Positions 26,830 to 36,868 of a stretch of DNA of 64,000 nt are shown piece after piece. Every line of letters starts with the position of its first letter. Within the stretch, counting starts at the first letter, position 1. The stretch comes from CBDIBC01 sp965276635 (GTDB lineage: Bacteria > Actinomycetota > Acidimicrobiia > Acidimicrobiales > Palsa-688): the NCBI GenBank assembly GCA_965276635.1, contig CBDIBC010000002.1, positions 62,001-126,000 on the forward strand, written 5' to 3'. The translations under genes and the position numbers were made by a program. Under the pieces are notes generated by a model. The model worked only from the letters and a program-made list of their open reading frames with translations. It did no database searches and had not been told where the DNA came from.

Positions 26830-27118
26830 GCCGAAACGCCACGCGTCCACGTCGCCGCCGACCCACCTCTGTCGCCCGAAGGACGAGGTTCGCCATTGAT
26901 CGTGTCACGACCATCCATGAAGCAGTGAGCCAGCAGATTCGTCGGCGTCCCAGACCAACCGGGCTGCCTTACCCGACCGCCGATCGTCTCGCACCGGGGC
27001 TTGCGGCAGGCACGAGCCGTCGCGAGGACGGACCGGGCGAGCAGCCGATGCGACGACGAGCCAACGCCGAGGATCGACCGAGTGCCGATCTCCGCCGATC
27101 GGTTCCACAGCACCCGTG

Positions 27119-27928
27119 ATGGTGCACGTCGGCACGTCGGGCTGGAGTTATCGCCATTGGCGGGGCCCCTTCTACCCGGCGCAGGAGAACTCATCCCGAT
27201 GGCTCAGCCTGTACGCTCAGCATTTCAAGACGGTGGAGATCAACTCCACCTTCTACCGGTTGGCCAAGGAGTCGACGCTCCAATCGTGGTATGACTCGGT
27301 ACCCGACGATTTCGTGTTCGCGATCAAGGCGAGCCGCTACCTGACCCATGTGAAGAGACTTCGTGACCCTGGGCCGCCGGTCGCGCTGTTGCTCGAGCGC
27401 ACCGCAGCGCTCGGAGAAAAGCGCGGTCCTGTGCTTCTGCAGCTTCCGCCAGATGGTCGGGCCAGTCCAGATCTCCTCGATGCTGCATTGGAGGCCTTCG
27501 GCTCCGAGGTCCGCGTTGCCGTCGAGCTTCGCCATCGCAGTTGGGAGAGCGATGCCGTTAGAGAAGTCCTCGAGCGCCGCGGCGCGGCTCTCTGCCTCAC
27601 CGACCGTAAGGGTCCGGGCCGCCCCCAGTGGAAGACAGCGGACTGGGGCTACGTACGGTTCCACGCCGGCCAGGCTACCCCCGAGCCATGTTACGGACGA
27701 GTCGCATTGCGGTCCTGGGCCAGTCGGCTGTCCACGCTCTGGCCGCCGACGGCCGATATCTACGCGTATTTCAACAACGACCAGGTTGCGTGCGCTCCTC
27801 GCAACGCACGAGAGTTCCTTCGTGTGTGCGCTCGACCGGGCACCGACGCCGTCCCCGCGGCTGTTGGGGGTAGCCGGGCCGGGATCAGGCTTCCGGCGGA
27901 TCGGGGAGAAGGGGGAACAATTCCTTGA
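27119..27928 (+). CDS. DUF72 family protein (YecE-like)
   Basis: About 269 aa (GTG 27116 also in frame). It begins VHVGTSGWSYRHWRGPFYP and has FKTVEINSTFYRLAKEST, FAIKASRYLTHVKRL, VLLQLPP, VAVELRHRSWE and YAYFNNDQV, all diagnostic of DUF72, a TIM-barrel-like family of unknown biochemical role. The last ~30 residues have no family counterpart and run antisense into the 3' end of the next gene (44-base convergent overlap), so the C-terminus may be read through a lost stop. Confidence 0.9.
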   Translation: MVHVGTSGWSYRHWRGPFYPAQENSSRWLSLYAQHFKTVEINSTFYRLAKESTLQSWYDSVPDDFVFAIKASRYLTHVKRLRDPGPPVALLLERTAALGEKRGPVLLQLPPDGRASPDLLDAALEAFGSEVRVAVELRHRSWESDAVREVLERRGAALCLTDRKGPGRPQWKTADWGYVRFHAGQATPEPCYGRVALRSWASRLSTLWPPTADIYAYFNNDQVACAPRNAREFLRVCARPGTDAVPAAVGGSRAGIRLPADRGEGGTIP

Positions 27929-28976
27929 ACGCCCCGATGCGGATCCGGTGGCTGATCTCGGCGGGGACGTCGTCGAACAGCTCGTGCAGGGTCTTCTGGC
28001 TGTGGCCGAAAGTGCCCTCGTAGTCGGGGTAGTCCGAGCCCCACATGACATTTTTCCAGCCCATCGCCATATTGGCCTGTACGGCAGTGCGGTCGTGTTG
28101 GAACGAGGCGTATACCTGGTCCAAGAGGTACTGGCTCGGCGGCTTGGACAGCTTGGGCCGCACGGCGGCGCCGTGCTGCCGGTAGCCCTCGTCCATCCGG
28201 TCGGCGAGGAAGGGCCCCCAGGTGGCGCCGCCTTCGGAGACCAGGACCCGCAGTCCAGGGTGCCGGTCGAGGGCGCCGCTCGCGATCAGCTGGCTCACCG
28301 CACGCTGACCGCCGTAGGTGGTCTCGACGTAGTTGAGCACCGCCCGGCCCGGGCCGCGATGGTACAGGCCGATGCGTCCGGTCGGGTCCACCGGCTCCGT
28401 GCCGATGTGGAAGCCGAGCACCATGCCGGTCTCCTCCAGGGCCTCCCACACCGGGTGCCACTCCGTCTGGTGCCAGGGCGGCCGCCCGAACGGCGGAGCC
28501 ACCGGGAAGAATCCGAGCTCATTGGAGATCCGGCACCCCTCCTGGACCAGTTCGGCGGTCTGGATGTTGAAGGTCCACGTCCCGAGGGACGGGTAGATGG
28601 CCTCTGCCCAGATCCCCTCCTGGTCGAGGTCCTTGAGTCTCAGCACCGGGTCGAAGGCGCCGGGAGCCCGCTCCTGCGCCGGATTCTCGTCGAGGTCGGC
28701 CTCGTCGGGCCGGGCGGCGATGCGGGCGAGCTGCTCGGGGGTGAGGGGCTTGGGGATGGGCCGCTCGAAGCACTGATCGTCCACGGTGATGACCTCGACG
28801 CCACGCTCCTCGTCCTTCACCGTCTGGGGCATCCGGTCCCGGAGGTGCTCGGGAAGCTTCTCGTAGAGCGACGGGGGCTCCGTGTAGTGCTAGTCGCCAG
28901 AGTTGGCCCACAGCTTCTCGGCATCGGTGAGATACTCCAGGGGTCCCACTTCGGCGGCGAGCGGTAACGTTGTCAC
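27885..28976 (-). pseudogene. Amidohydrolase-2 family gene interrupted by an in-frame TAG
   Basis: The frame is readable from GTG 28976 to 27885 except for one TAG at 28890-28892. Before it: EYLTDAEKLWANSGD; after it: HYTEPPSLYEKLPEHLRD, so the stop replaces the middle residue of the metal-binding D-x-H motif (CAG to TAG is the simplest path). Downstream the protein is intact, with GFHIGTEP, LVSEGGATWGPFLADRMDEGY and the catalytic WGSDYPDYEGTFGHSQ. An ATG at 28832 could start a 315-aa product, but it would lack the first metal ligands. Such enzymes hydrolyse or decarboxylate cyclic CoA-pathway intermediates. Probable pseudogene. Confidence 0.82.
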
Positions 28977-29029
28977 AGTATGATTTCGTCGGCCGCCACG
29001 GACTGCCCGGCGTAGGAGAGGCGGCTGCC

Positions 29030-29386
29030 GTGCTCGATGTCGGCGACTTAGCGGTGGCCGAGGACATCCAGGCGATCCGGGCGAGGGCCCGGGCCTGGCT
29101 CGACCGAGCGGTCCCCGCATTCGCGGCCGAGACCGCCGCCGACGCCTGGGTCGAAGGGGGGAGGCTGCCGTGGCTTGGTGGGCGGACCCGCTGGGCGGCG
29201 GGATCGGCACTCGGGATCGGCTATCTGGGGCGCCAAGGGGGGTGCATGGCCAGTGGGGCCGCCGAGATCCAGCGCGACATCATTTCCGAGAGGGTCTTGG
29301 GACTGCCGCGCCAGCCTGCCGAGGACCGGGACAAACCCTTCAGCCAGGTCGGACACAATGCCATGCCCGGGGCGGCCGGCCGATGA
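29030..29386 (+). pseudogene. Acyl-CoA dehydrogenase with large in-frame internal deletion
   Basis: A 118-aa frame with GGAGAGG before GTG 29030. The N-terminal ~30 residues (AEDIQAIRARARAWLDRAVPAFA) match the first helix of acyl-CoA dehydrogenases, and the end (MASGAAEIQRDIISERVLGLPRQPAEDRDKPFSQV) is the canonical C-terminus. About 250-280 residues between them, including the FAD and substrate sites, are missing, although the frame is kept. It cannot be a working enzyme. It is divergent from the broken amidohydrolase, with starts about 50 bases apart. Confidence 0.75.
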
Positions 29387-29457
29387 GCGAGGTGGAGGAG
29401 GCCGGCAGGTGGACGTTCGCGTCCCGGCACCTCACCCTGTCGTTCCGCCGGAGCTGA
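29383..29457 (+). pseudogene. Possible SnoaL/NTF2-like C-terminal remnant
   Basis: A 24-codon frame whose ATG overlaps the preceding stop (ATGA) and which ends just before the LLM gene. The residues RWTFASRHLTLSF resemble the last beta-strand of SnoaL-like proteins. Too short to be sure; it fits the pattern of deletion remnants in this region. Confidence 0.3.
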
Positions 29458-29461
29458 TTGG

Positions 29462-30319
29462 ATGCGCATCGGCTACGTCCTTCCCAACAGTTGGGGCCTT
29501 CCCGACCCACGCGACGACGTCGAGCTGGCCGTACTGGCCGAGGAGCTCGGAGCCGACTCGCTGTGGGTGAGCCATCACGAGGTCCACACCGGATTCGTGG
29601 TCGAGCGCCTCGGGACTGGCAACTACTACGACCCGCTCATCTCGATGGCCGCCGCCGCCCTCGCCACCACCCGGGTCCGCCTGGGTACCAGCGTCCTAGT
29701 CCTCGGCTACCTCAACCCGGTGGTGCTGGCCAAGCAGCTCGCCACCCTGGACTGGCTGAGCCACGGGCGCATCGACGTCGGAGTGGGTGTGGGTGCGCTG
29801 GCCCAGGAGTTCGCTGCTGTCAATGCCGGCCCCTTCGCCGGCCGGGGCCGCTACGCCGACGAGTGCATCGACGTGATGAAGCTGCTGTGGTCCCCCGGAC
29901 CGAGTGACTACCGGGGCGAGTTCTTCACCCTTGACGCCGTCGAGGCCTATCCCGGTCCCTACACCGCCGGCGGTCTCCCGGTCTTGATCGGAGGAAACGG
30001 CACCGTGGCCCTGCGCCGGACGGCGACGAGGGGCGACGGCTGGCACGGCCTCGGCGTCGAGCCAGGCGCGGTGGGCGGCCTGCGTCGGGACCTGGCGCGC
30101 GCCCTGGCGAAGGCCGGCCGCACCATCGAGGGGTTTCCCCTCCAGGTCCGTCTCCATATCGACGCCGATGATCTCGACCGCGCCGCGTGGCGGGCCCGGG
30201 CGGCGGCGTACGCGGACGCCGGCGTCACCGAGCTCGTCCTTGCTCCGCAGACCCGCGACGGGGCCACGCAGCGCCGGTGGCTCGAGACGCTGCTCCCGGC
30301 CCTGACCGCCGCCCGGTGA
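29462..30319 (+). CDS. LLM class flavin/F420-dependent oxidoreductase
   Basis: 285 aa, intact. It begins MRIGYVLPNSWGLPDP and has ADSLWVSHH, a RVRLGTSVLVLGYLNPVVLAKQLATLDWLSHGRIDVGVGVG core and LPVLIGGNGTVALRRTA, the TIM-barrel luciferase-like pattern. Members use F420H2 or FMNH2 for reduction or monooxygenation. It is flanked by decayed genes on both sides, so it may be a survivor of a cluster. It ends with TGA overlapping a GTG of a CoA-transferase remnant, showing a former operon. Confidence 0.9.
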   Translation: MRIGYVLPNSWGLPDPRDDVELAVLAEELGADSLWVSHHEVHTGFVVERLGTGNYYDPLISMAAAALATTRVRLGTSVLVLGYLNPVVLAKQLATLDWLSHGRIDVGVGVGALAQEFAAVNAGPFAGRGRYADECIDVMKLLWSPGPSDYRGEFFTLDAVEAYPGPYTAGGLPVLIGGNGTVALRRTATRGDGWHGLGVEPGAVGGLRRDLARALAKAGRTIEGFPLQVRLHIDADDLDRAAWRARAAAYADAGVTELVLAPQTRDGATQRRWLETLLPALTAAR

Positions 30320-30387
30320 CTCGCGTCGAGACGGATGACGAACCCGCCCTCCCGCTGGCGGGCATACGGGTCCTGGAGTTCGGCTAG
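30316..30387 (+). pseudogene. CaiB/BaiF CoA-transferase N-terminal remnant
   Basis: 24 codons from a GTG overlapping the LLM stop. The residues LPLAGIRVLEFG are the invariant start of CaiB-type CoA-transferases; a TAG stands where the family usually has Gln. No continuation is recognisable after it in any frame, so the rest of the gene is gone. From 30388 to 30657 I see no gene. Confidence 0.6.
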
Positions 30388-30657
30388 TCCGCCCCGCGGC
30401 AGTGACGAGCGCGGTCTGGCTGCCGGCGGGGTGAGGATGCCCGAAATGGAGGCGCGCACCGGCAGGTACCGGGGGATCATCTCCGGGCGGGACGAGCCCC
30501 TCTCTTCGGCGGCTACCGAAGTGGCACGCCGGGACCTTGCAGCCCGAGGACGCCGACGGGCCAGAAAGGCTTGGGCGCCGAGGTCCACATCCCGGTGTGA
30601 CCGACGTCGCTGCTCGACGGTTCGGGGCGCTCAGTTGGGCTCGGTATCATTTCGGCC

Positions 30658-31530
30658 GTGACGAGCGAGACCCACTTCGACATCCGAAACCACCTGTTCC
30701 GATCGGTGCGCTACGAGGGCCGGGTGGATGAGGACGCTGTCTACGCCTTCGCCCAGGCCACCAACGACCGCAACCCGCGCTATGCCGACGGGCGCGCCGT
30801 GCCGCCGCTGTTCACGGCGACCATGGTCCTGGAGGCCCAGGCGGTGTCCGAGCACAGCGGGGCCCGGGCGGCGGCGGTCACCGGGGCCACCAACGGCGTG
30901 CACGGTCAGCAGGACGTCTACTTCCACAAAGTGATCCACCCTGGGATGGATCTCCGCTGGTCCGCCAGTGAGTACAGCGGGCACCAGACCAAGGGCGGGG
31001 TGCTGGTCGCCCAGCAGATCGTGGTGACCGACTCCGAGGGGGTGCCGCTGGTCGAGCACCTGTGGTCCAGCTACCTCATCGGAGGCGTGATCGACGAGGA
31101 CTTCGGTCCGCCGCTGGCGGACCACGCCTTCCCCGACGATGCTCGCAGTCGGCCCGTCGACGAACGGGTCGTCACGGTGGATCGGGACCAGGCGTTTCGC
31201 TATGCGGGGGTCTCGGGTGACCACGCCGGCCATGCCGTCGATGACGTCGTCGCATGGGCCGAGGGGCGCCCTGGCAAGATCTTGCAGGGAATGTGCACCT
31301 TCGGTCTGGCCAGTGGGGCGGTGGTGGACATGGCCGCCGAGGGGGACCCGACCCGGTTGAGCCGGCTGGCGGTGCGCTTCTCGGCGCCGGCCTACCCAGG
31401 CAAGGACATCCACGTCCGGCTCTACGACGCGGGCCCAACTGCTAGCGGCGGCCGGGCCTATGCCTTCGAGGGCATCCAGGAAGGGATAGCCCTGCTCAAG
31501 CACGGCCAAGTCGAGCTGCTGCCCCGCTAG
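30658..31530 (+). CDS. MaoC/FAS1-like double hotdog dehydratase
   Basis: 290 aa from GTG 30658. The N-terminal hotdog has YEGRVDEDAVYAFAQATNDRNPRYADG; the C-terminal one has QAFRYAGVSGDHAGHAVDD, a variant of the hydratase-2 motif (S-G-D, then His) where NP is replaced by AG. Enoyl-CoA hydratases of this class hydrate trans-2-enoyl-CoA. The altered motif may change substrate or activity. It overlaps by 4 bases, tail to tail, with an ACD fragment on the other strand. Confidence 0.82.
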   Translation: MTSETHFDIRNHLFRSVRYEGRVDEDAVYAFAQATNDRNPRYADGRAVPPLFTATMVLEAQAVSEHSGARAAAVTGATNGVHGQQDVYFHKVIHPGMDLRWSASEYSGHQTKGGVLVAQQIVVTDSEGVPLVEHLWSSYLIGGVIDEDFGPPLADHAFPDDARSRPVDERVVTVDRDQAFRYAGVSGDHAGHAVDDVVAWAEGRPGKILQGMCTFGLASGAVVDMAAEGDPTRLSRLAVRFSAPAYPGKDIHVRLYDAGPTASGGRAYAFEGIQEGIALLKHGQVELLPR

Positions 31531-31945
31531 TCCTCGAGGATGTCCCGGAACGTGACGTCCCTGTCGACCAGCGGCTCGTTGGGGAGTCCCAGCACCCGCT
31601 CACCGATGGTGTTGCGCTGGATCTTGCTGGTGCCCCCGGCGATGGCCGTCATGGGGGAGAAGTTGAGGGCGTCGGCCAGCACCGAGCCGGCGGGATCGCC
31701 GGGCTCCCACGCCTGGGAGGCGGCACCGGCCACAACTATCCCGAGCAAGGTGGACTGGTGCGACAGCAAGGCGGTTGCCAGCTTGGCCATCGAACCCCTG
31801 GAGCCGACATTGATCCCGGCGGCGATCTCGTCGCGCATCTTCTGAGCCATCAGCGCCAGCAGCCGCTCGGCGATGTACAGCTTCACCAGCTCCTGACGCA
31901 GGACCGGGTCGCCGGTGAGCCCGATGTGGGGGGGGCAGACTCAAT
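31527..31945 (-). pseudogene. Acyl-CoA dehydrogenase, C-terminal fragment (5' truncated)
   Basis: The frame encodes GDPVLRQELVKLYIAERL, then ATALLSHQSTLLG and MTAIAGGTSKIQRNTIGERVLGLPNEPLVDRD, which is the last third of an acyl-CoA dehydrogenase. The first ~250 residues are absent; upstream sequence is unrelated and leads into the enoyl-CoA hydratase gene. An internal ATG (31886) would give only 119 aa without FAD-binding residues. Confidence 0.82.
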
Positions 31946-32008
31946 GTGGCGGGCGGAGGCGGGGCGGCTCCAACCCTGCCCGCTGCCCTACCGCCGGGCA
32001 GGCGGAGG

Positions 32009-32869
32009 TCAGTCCTCCAGGGGGTCGTCCCCCGCCGGCTGGTTGAGCAGGGCGACCTCCTCGCGGAAGGTCTGCCACATGGTCTGCTCCCAGGCCGCGT
32101 TGAGCTGGGCCTTGATGTGACCGACCCGGGCGCTGAGGTCGCGGGGGGCGCCGGAGGCGGCCGGCCCTCCGGAGGGTGGACCCAGAGTGGCGATGCGCCG
32201 GGCGACGTCGGCGACGGTCGCCTCGAGGTCGCCGGCCGGTACCACGCCGTTGATCATCTGCCACTCGTACGCCTTGGCCGCAGTGAGCGGCTCGGCCAGC
32301 AGCGCCATCTCCTTGGCCAGGGGCAGACTGATCGATCGGGTCAACAGCCACGCCGCGCCGCCCTCGAGCGGCAGGCCGATGCGAGCGAAGATCTCCCAGA
32401 ATGTCGCCGCCTCCGATGCGTAGATGAGGTCGCAGGCCAGAGCCAGCTGGCAGCCGCCACCGACCGCCGGGCCGTTCACCGCCGCGATGAACGGCGTCTC
32501 ACTGCGCCAGATCTGCTCGAGCAGCCTGTACCAGCCGTAGAGGATGCCGTCGTCGCGCGCCAGGGTCGGCATGCGCCGGCGTGCTTCGGGGATCTCGATT
32601 GGACCGCCGGGTTGGCGCAGGTCGGCGCCGGCGGAGAAGGCCGGCCCGTTTCCGGTGATCACGCCGACCTTGACGATCTTGTCCTCGGTGGCGTCCCGAA
32701 TGGCGCCGAGCAGGGCGTCGCGCAGCCCCATACCGTCGGGACCGCCCCCGCCGGGGTAGTGGTCCATGGCGTTTCGCTTGTCCGGCCGGTTCATCCGCAG
32801 CCATGCCACGCCGTCGACCACCTCGTAGTCCAGCCCTGCCTCGGCCCAGTCGGCAATGGCATCGCCCAT
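32009..32869 (-). CDS. Enoyl-CoA hydratase/isomerase (crotonase) family
   Basis: 286 aa, intact. It has VAWLRMNRPDKRNAMD, the oxyanion-hole loop GNGPAFSAGADLRQP and FIAAVNGPAVGGGCQLALACDLIYAS, then GLPLEGGAAWLLTR; the family's catalytic Glu region reads ARIGLPLEGG. Hydrates 2-enoyl-CoA or isomerises 3-enoyl-CoA. A Gly-rich insert (YPGGGGPDGMG) after the first strand is unusual. About 300 bases between this start and the SDR at 33174 hold no recognisable gene. Confidence 0.92.
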   Translation of the reverse strand: MGDAIADWAEAGLDYEVVDGVAWLRMNRPDKRNAMDHYPGGGGPDGMGLRDALLGAIRDATEDKIVKVGVITGNGPAFSAGADLRQPGGPIEIPEARRRMPTLARDDGILYGWYRLLEQIWRSETPFIAAVNGPAVGGGCQLALACDLIYASEAATFWEIFARIGLPLEGGAAWLLTRSISLPLAKEMALLAEPLTAAKAYEWQMINGVVPAGDLEATVADVARRIATLGPPSGGPAASGAPRDLSARVGHIKAQLNAAWEQTMWQTFREEVALLNQPAGDDPLED

Positions 32870-33173
32870 TCCGGTCCCCTCCCGTGTTCGGTCCTGGCGT
32901 CACCCTATTCGCGCGACGTTCACGAATCGATGGCCTGCGGAGGCGGCGACACGGATGATGTTCGGCGAGCGGTGGGATGCCAAGGACGACGACCGGACGG
33001 GCCCGGGCTGCGCATCGAGGCGCGCGCCTTTGTCGCCGAGGAGGGCAGCGTTCGCTACGGCGCCCGACCCAGGACTTATCCGCCCTCGCGGGGCCGCTGG
33101 CGCCGGGGTCTGTCCCTGGTGGCTGCCCGGGAGTACGGTGCGGCCCGTCCGATACCGCCGGGGGGAGCCGATC

Positions 33174-33894
33174 ATGAGTGGACCGCTACTGGAGGGCAAG
33201 GTGGCGGTGATCTCCGGGTCGACCCGGGGAATCGGGCGGGCCATGGCCGATGCTTTCGCCGCCGAAGGCGCCCGGGTGGTGGTCAATGGGCGGCGCCAGG
33301 AGGACGCCGATGCGGTGGCGGCAGGCATACCTGCCGCGGTGGGAATCGGTGGCGACCTGTCGCCGTCGACGCCATCGACGCGCTCGTCGGGCGGACCCGC
33401 TCCGAGCTGGGCCGCATCGACATCCTGGTCAACAATGCGGCCATTTCTCGGCGCAGCGCAGTCACACGCGTGACCGACGAGGAGTGGGAGGAGGTGTTGC
33501 GCATCAATTTGACCGGCCCCATGTACCTGACCCGGGCCGTGGTCGGGGTCATGAAGGCCCAGGGTTACGGCGTCATCGTCAACGTGATCTCCGGGGCCGG
33601 TACCCACGGGACGGTTGGCTTCTCGTCCTATGCTGCGTCCAAGGGGGGTCTGGTCGGCCTGACCATGACCTGGGCCAAGGAACTGCCCCGCTTCGGCATC
33701 CGGTCAACGCTTTGTCGCCGTCGGCTCTCACCGACATGATGCGCGAGCTGCCGCCCGAGCTGCTCGCCCCGATCGAGGTGCAGCTGGCGTCGCCCGAGGA
33801 CGTTGCCGCCACTGCGCTCTTCTTGGTGTCGGACTTATCCCGGTCGGTCAACGGCCAGATCCTGGCGGCGGGAACCAACCAGTCGGCCGGCTGA
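33174..33894 (+). pseudogene. Short-chain dehydrogenase with two frameshifts
   Basis: The protein is readable in three consecutive frames. Frame 1 (from ATG 33174) gives GKVAVISGSTRGIGRAMADAF (NAD(P)-binding GxxxGIG). After about 33360 frame 2 gives GRIDILVNNAAIS and the active-site VNVISGAGTHGTVGFSSYAASKGG. After about 33703 frame 3 gives VNALSPSALTDMM through NGQILAAGTNQSAG. Each shift is explained by loss of one G from a GG/GGG run. All SDR motifs survive, so either the gene is recently dead or the sequence carries two indel errors. Confidence 0.85.
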
Positions 33895-33918
33895 GGGTGG
33901 ACCGGGCACTCGGACGGT

Positions 33919-36247
33919 TCAGCCCCCTATGACCCCCTCGGCCCGCAGGGCGGTGATGTGCCCGTCGTCGTAGCCCAGCATGTCGCGCAGCACCTCCTCG
34001 GTCTGACCTCCTCGAACAGACCCATGCCCAAGCCGCCCTGGAGGGGGAGAACCTCGGCGCAGCCGATGCCCGCTGCGCTCAGATCGCGCTCCCACTTGGC
34101 GGCGGTCCGTGTCTCGAACAGCTTGGCCAATGCCGCAGCCAGGTCGGCGTCGTTGGCGCGGCGGCTGACGGTGTCGGCGAAGCGGTCGTCGGTGTCGAGG
34201 CCGGCGCCGGGCAGGGCGGCGACAAGTCGTTGCCACTCCCGCTCACAGGGGGCGACCAGCACCACCCAGGTGTCGGAGGCCCGGTACAGCCGGTGCAGCG
34301 CTCCGAAGCCGTAGGCGTCGGGGTCGGTGGCCGGCGCGTCGGGCACCCCGTCGTAATCGACCAGCAGGTCCGACATCATGTGGCCCATCGTCGACATCAT
34401 CGACGTCAACGAGACCTGGCCACCGTGGCCTCGGTCCCTGGCGTAGAGGTTGAGCAGGATGCCCACGGCGGCGCCCAGCGCCGCCATCCCGTCGGGATGC
34501 CCGGGCTGGGCTCCCCCCATGGCGACGCTGGCCTCCTTGATCTCCTCCATGGTCAGGTCGACCCCTTCGGGACCGCCGCCTCCGGACCGGCGGGCGAAGC
34601 CGGAGCCTGCGGCGATGGTGGGGGCGAACGCAGGCCGGCTTGCGTAGGGACCGTCCACGCCGTATCCGACCCCGTGGTGGTATACCAGGTCCGGGTTGCG
34701 GCCCCGCAGGGTGTCGGGGTCGAGACCGAGGCGGGCGGCCACGCCGCCCCGGTAGGTGTGCAGCACGACGTCGGCGTTGTCGACCAGCTCCAGTGCGATC
34801 TCCTGACCGGCCTCGGTGCCAAGATCCACGGCCACACTTTTCTTGCCCTGCAGGACCCGCACGCCAGCCGACTCCGGCATCGGCATCTGGAACCGGATGG
34901 GGTCGCCTTCGAGGGTCTCGAGCTTGATGACCGTGGCCCCCTGGTCGGCGAGCATGGCGCTGGCGAAGGGGCCGGCATAGAAGGTGCCGAGGTCGATGAC
35001 CACCAGGCCGTCGAGTGGCGAGGCGGCGGCGGGGGCGGTCTCGGTCGGCTGCGCGGCGGGCGCCGGGGGTTCGGCTCGCAGCCGGCTGCCGTGCTCATCG
35101 AGTCCGGGCACCGGGCGCCGCGGAGACCCCGGTGTGCCATGCAGTTGCACCAGCAGGCCCATCTCCCGCACTCGGCGGAGCCCGGGCACGTCCACCTCTG
35201 CGGCGTGGTGGTCATGGACGATCTGGGCGTGGTCGAGCAGTTCGCGCCCGCCGCCGTAGACCTCGGCGAATACGTCCTTGTCGGCGTCGAACACGTCCTG
35301 CCACTCGGCCACGGTGCGCCGGCGAACAGCCTCGAGCATCATCGTCCACCACGCGTCGCGCACGTCGTCGTCGGCGCTGTCGGGAGCGTCCTTCCACTGT
35401 GGGTCGGTCCTGGCCCAGCCCAGACCCAACGCCCTGCAGAACGCCTCGAACTGCTTGGGTACCGCATGGGCGAACTGCAGCCACCGGCCGTCCCTGCTGT
35501 AGCCGTTGAGCCGCCCGAAACTCAGCCAGCTGGTCGGCACCCGCCGGCCGGGCGCCGGCGCGCCCACCGCAGTGAAGGCGTCGGGGTAACGGTTGGCCAG
35601 GATCTTCATGAAATAGGACCAGGGGTCCTGGGCCATCATCCCTTGGACCAATGTGGCGTCGACGCGCTGGCCGTGGGCGCTGGCCTGGCGGGCGTGGAGG
35701 GCGAGCAGGGTGCCTTGCATCGCCAGCAGGGCGCCGGAGAGGGTCGCTCCGAACGGGGTCGTCATCACCGGCTCACCTGGACGCCCCGGGGCGATATTGC
35801 CGTACATCGAGCCGGACTTGGCCTAACGACCGCCTCGTAGGCCCGCAGGTGGGCGAACTCCCCGGCATGGCCGAAGCCGGTGATCGAGGTGTACACCAAC
35901 CCCGGGTTGCGGGCGGTCAGCGCCTCGTAGCCAAGGCCCAGGCGGTCTGCCTCCCCAGGACCGAAGTCCTCGACCACCACGTCAGCGCCGGCGGCGAGAG
36001 CGTAAGCGACCTCGACATGGCCCGGATCCTGCAGGTCGCAGACGATGCTCTCCTTGCCACGCATCCAGAACGGCCACGCCGGCATCGAACGCAGGCGGCT
36101 GCCCCCGGGCCGCTCGACCTGGATGACCCGGGCACCGTGGTCGGCGAACAGCAGTGTGGTGAATGCCGAAGCCAGGTGACTGGAAAGATCGACGACCACC
36201 AGTCCCTCGAGTGCCCCCCCGGCGTCCGGCGGTGATGCCTCGTCCAT
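33919..36247 (-). pseudogene. Two-domain CaiB/BaiF CoA-transferase, frameshifted
   Basis: Reading from ATG 36247 (GGGAGGA before it), the first domain begins GALEGLVVVDLSSHLASAF and runs to AYEAVV. A single-base deletion near 35820 shifts into KSGSMYGNIAPGRPG and the rest of domain 1. Domain 2 starts SPLDGLVVIDLGTFYAGPFASAMLADQGATV and continues to LFEEV. A second shift near 34015 leads to QTEEVLRDMLGYDDGHITALRAEG. Total ~775 aa, normal for fused CoA-transferases, which move CoA between acyl groups. Two indels make it non-functional as read. Confidence 0.85.
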
Positions 36248-36428
36248 GGATCCTCCCCGATGTGGCACGGACGCTACCGGTACGCCCCGAGCCGCGCCCC
36301 AGGACCGGTATGGCCGCGATGTCCTCGATGCCCCGCTCACCGTTGACGCCTTCGCCGCATCGACCTGGGCCGCCGCTCCGGCGGAGCGTTCGTCGGGTCG
36401 CGGGGCGGGTCAGGGAGGACGGTTTCCA

Positions 36429-36866
36429 TCACGCTGGCTCGAAGCGGGGGAACGCCAGCGTGTCACTCAGCGGGTCAAAGCGGACCCGCACCTTGTCACC
36501 AACCGCCACCCTTTCGGGATCGCAGTCGACGACGTTGGCGAGCATGCCGGCGCCCTGGGTCCCGTCAAGGTCGATGACCGCCGAGACGTAAGGGACGGCG
36601 TCGACCAATTGGGGCGAGAGGGGGTGATGGACCACGATGTAGCTGTAGATGGTGCCGGTCCCCGGGAGGTCGGTCCAGTCGAAGTCGGTGCCCTGGCAGC
36701 TGAAGCAGCGCGGCTGCGGGGGCATGAGGAAGGTGCCGCATGTAGTGCAGTGGCTGCAGACCAGCCTTCCGTCGAGAGCGGCATCCCAGAACGGTTGGGT
36801 GGTCTCGTCCGCGTACGGATCGCGGATGGCGACGGGGTACACACCGCGCGTGGCGGGGTCGGTCAT
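36429..36866 (-). CDS. DUF35 Zn-ribbon OB-fold protein, thiolase partner
   Basis: 145 aa. It has the zinc ribbon CSHCTTCGTFLMPPQPRCFSC (two CxxC pairs) followed by the OB-fold GTGTIYSYIVVHHPLSP and VIDLDGTQGAGMLANVV. DUF35 proteins bind thiolase-like or aldolase partners and supply an acyl-CoA-binding OB domain, for example in steroid side-chain degradation. It ends the thiolase-DUF35 pair, 2 bases after the thiolase stop. Confidence 0.9.
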   Translation of the reverse strand: MTDPATRGVYPVAIRDPYADETTQPFWDAALDGRLVCSHCTTCGTFLMPPQPRCFSCQGTDFDWTDLPGTGTIYSYIVVHHPLSPQLVDAVPYVSAVIDLDGTQGAGMLANVVDCDPERVAVGDKVRVRFDPLSDTLAFPRFEPA

Positions 36867-36868
36867 CG

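Noticed and set aside
31946..33739. A 597-aa plus-strand frame
   Set aside because: Mostly antisense to the crotonase gene; only its last part belongs to the frameshifted SDR.
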